Source: Burkholderiales bacterium (GTDB lineage: Bacteria; Pseudomonadota; Gammaproteobacteria; Burkholderiales; Burkholderiaceae_E). From it: a stretch of 64,000 nt of DNA. Under the pieces are notes generated by a model that worked only from the letters and a program-made list of their open reading frames with translations, was not told where the DNA came from and did not search any database. Every line of letters begins with the position of its first letter. Position 1 is the stretch's first letter. Below are positions 62,709 through 64,000 of the stretch, in pieces. The translations under genes were made by a program, and so were the position numbers. The stretch spans positions 62,001-126,000 of the forward strand of contig JAPLQF010000025.1 of assembly GCA_026399875.1 (NCBI GenBank). Direction: 5' to 3'.

Positions 62709-63596
62709 ATGGCCAGTTTCAGTCGTATCGGATTCATCGGTCTGGGCGTGATGGGTGAGCCCATCTGCCGCAATCTCGTTCGCAAGGCTGGCCTGCCGGT
62801 GACGGCCTTTGATACGCAGGCTCAGGTGATGTCACGACTTGCCGCCGATGGTGTGAACGCTGCCGCCTCAGTGGCCGATCTCGTGGCGTCGGTCGATATT
62901 GTTTTTCTCTGCCTGCCGTCGGGTGAGATCGTTCATCAGATCGCGCATCAGCCCGGTGGTCTTCTGGCTTCGATGCACCCCGGTCAGGTGCTGGTCGATC
63001 TCAGCACCTCATCGGTGGACACCACCCGTGACCTGGCAGCGGCGTTTGCGAAGCAGGGCGTGGCGTTTGCCGATGCGCCGCTTGCCCGGACCCGGGCAGC
63101 CGCCGAGGCGGGCACGCTCTCGGTGATGGTCGGTGCCGAGCCCGAGCTCTTCGAGCGACTGCGCCCGCTGATTGCAACCTTTGCTACCGAGATCACCTTG
63201 TGCGGCGGCGTCGGTTGCGGTCAGGTGGTCAAGATCCTGAACAACCTGGTGCTCTTTGAGACCGTGCTCGCACTGGCCGAGGCAAAGCTGATCGGCGAGC
63301 GTGCCGGCGTCGATCCGACCCTGCTTTTCGATACCCTGTCGAAAGGGTCTGCCGACAGTTTTGCTTTGCGCAGCCACGGCATGAAGTCGATGCTGCCGGG
63401 CGACTTCCCTGAGCGCGCCTTCTCGGTGCGGTATGCGCGCAAGGATCTCGGCTACGCGATGAAGCTTGCGCAAGCCGCTGGCGTCGAGGCCAGGACGGCG
63501 CAGACTGTGAATGATTTTTTTGATCAGGCAATTGAAGCCGGGCTGGGCGATCTGTATCACCCGGTCATCAGCGAGCTGGTCGGAAAGCCGACTTGA
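62709..63596 (+). CDS. 3-hydroxyisobutyrate dehydrogenase-family oxidoreductase
   Basis: 295 residues from ATG 62709, preceded by AGGGAG. NAD(P)-binding GFIGLGVMGEPICRNL, substrate motif DLSTSSVDTTR (in place of DAPVSGG-type wording, which appears here as DAPLARTRAAAEAG) and the catalytic Lys175 in GCGQVVKILNN. Beta-hydroxyacid dehydrogenase family; substrates include 3-hydroxyisobutyrate, tartronate semialdehyde and related acids. The altered DAPLAR segment makes the exact substrate uncertain. Confidence 0.9.
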   Translation: MASFSRIGFIGLGVMGEPICRNLVRKAGLPVTAFDTQAQVMSRLAADGVNAAASVADLVASVDIVFLCLPSGEIVHQIAHQPGGLLASMHPGQVLVDLSTSSVDTTRDLAAAFAKQGVAFADAPLARTRAAAEAGTLSVMVGAEPELFERLRPLIATFATEITLCGGVGCGQVVKILNNLVLFETVLALAEAKLIGERAGVDPTLLFDTLSKGSADSFALRSHGMKSMLPGDFPERAFSVRYARKDLGYAMKLAQAAGVEARTAQTVNDFFDQAIEAGLGDLYHPVISELVGKPT

Positions 63597-63639
63597 ATCA
63601 AGCGGGCGATATGACCTGCATTGTCAAAGGAGACGAGCC

Positions 63640-64000
63640 ATGGTGAGCAAACAGACTGCATCGGCCAATGAGACCGAAGCGCAGTACGAGGTCTATGCCA
63701 TTCGCTATGCGACCATGGCCCAGCGTCGCCGGCGCGACAATTTTGTTCCCGCCGATCCGCATGACGGCCCGATGCCGATGGACTTTTTCGTCTGGCTGCT
63801 GAAGTCGGCCACCCGAACCATTCTGGTCGATACCGGTTTCAGCGAAGCCACGGCCAAGCGTCGTAGCCGCGACTGGTCGCGCTGCCCGGTCGAGGCCTTG
63901 CGGGTGCTGGGTGTGGCGCCGGAGGATGTTCAGGATGTGGTGCTGACCCATCTGCATTACGACCATGCAGGCAACTTGCCGCGGCTGCCCAATGCGCGCT
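63640..64000 (+). CDS. Metallo-beta-lactamase-fold hydrolase, N-terminal part (runs off window end)
   Basis: 120 visible residues from ATG 63640, preceded by AAGGAGA. The zinc motif THLHYDHAGN (His104, His106, Asp108, His109) and the strand FFVWLLKSATRTILVDTGFS are those of the lactonase-like MBL group. The N-terminus (YEVYAIRYATMAQRRRRDNF) resembles N-acyl-homoserine-lactonase-like proteins. The rest lies outside the window. Possibly cotranscribed with the dehydrogenase 43 bp before it. Confidence 0.88.
   Translation, partial: MVSKQTASANETEAQYEVYAIRYATMAQRRRRDNFVPADPHDGPMPMDFFVWLLKSATRTILVDTGFSEATAKRRSRDWSRCPVEALRVLGVAPEDVQDVVLTHLHYDHAGNLPRLPNAR

Overview
The window is a GC-rich, densely coded bacterial chromosome segment. 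Gene content points to a betaproteobacterium, probably Burkholderiales. The signs are the scpB-rluB pair, the block rimP-nusA-infB-rbfA-truB-typA, rpsO-pnp, adjacent aat and bpt N-degron transferases, a 3-hydroxybutyrate dehydrogenase and a complete Liv-type ABC cluster with an embedded acyl-CoA ligase. This assignment rests on gene content and order only; no 16S rRNA gene is present. I see no insertion sequence, prophage or CRISPR array.

Layout. 1-2.5 kb: an IclR regulator (cut by the window edge) divergent from lutA-lutB (lactate oxidation). 2.5-8.5 kb: a radical SAM protein, a cobalt-type nitrile hydratase (alpha, beta), and a minus-strand group Nudix-aat-bpt-pyrD. 8.6-11.7 kb: initiator tRNA-Met, a YkvA-like protein and a secreted subtilase with an outer-membrane-like C-terminus. 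12.1-23.3 kb: scpB-rluB, then the translation/transcription operon rimP-nusA-infB-rbfA-truB, then typA. 23.3-31.2 kb: an Old Yellow Enzyme, a shortened glycosyltransferase-like gene, a CYP153-like P450 with its reductase and ferredoxin, an alcohol dehydrogenase, trhO and a 3-hydroxybutyrate dehydrogenase. 31.4-33.9 kb: rpsO and a pnp that is broken in this sequence by an in-frame TAG and an inferred deletion of about 85 bp.

34-39 kb: an outer-membrane barrel candidate, then a minus-strand cassette of three coupled genes: an orphan 3-hydroxyacyl-CoA dehydrogenase C-terminal domain with an inserted His-rich tract of about 90 residues, a Nudix/metallo-beta-lactamase fusion, and a MATE transporter that seems to start at CTG. 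39.4-45.1 kb: a lower-GC patch with an unknown protein, a PAS-GGDEF-EAL protein, a GNAT acetyltransferase and a membrane hybrid histidine kinase. 45.1-53 kb: an acyl-CoA dehydrogenase facing the livH-M-G-F / acyl-CoA ligase / binding-protein operon. 53-64 kb: a DnaQ-GIY-YIG fusion nuclease, a histidine phosphatase, two alpha/beta hydrolases, an Nramp-related transporter, a one-chain acyl-CoA carboxylase, a beta-hydroxyacid dehydrogenase and the start of a metallo-beta-lactamase-fold hydrolase.

The metabolic theme outside the core genes is oxidation of alkanes, fatty acids and acyl-CoAs: P450 to alkanol, alcohol dehydrogenase to aldehyde, acyl-CoA ligase, acyl-CoA dehydrogenase, carboxylase and hydroxybutyrate metabolism. 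The observations most worth a second look are the doubly broken pnp and the His-rich acyl-CoA-type protein in its coupled cassette.
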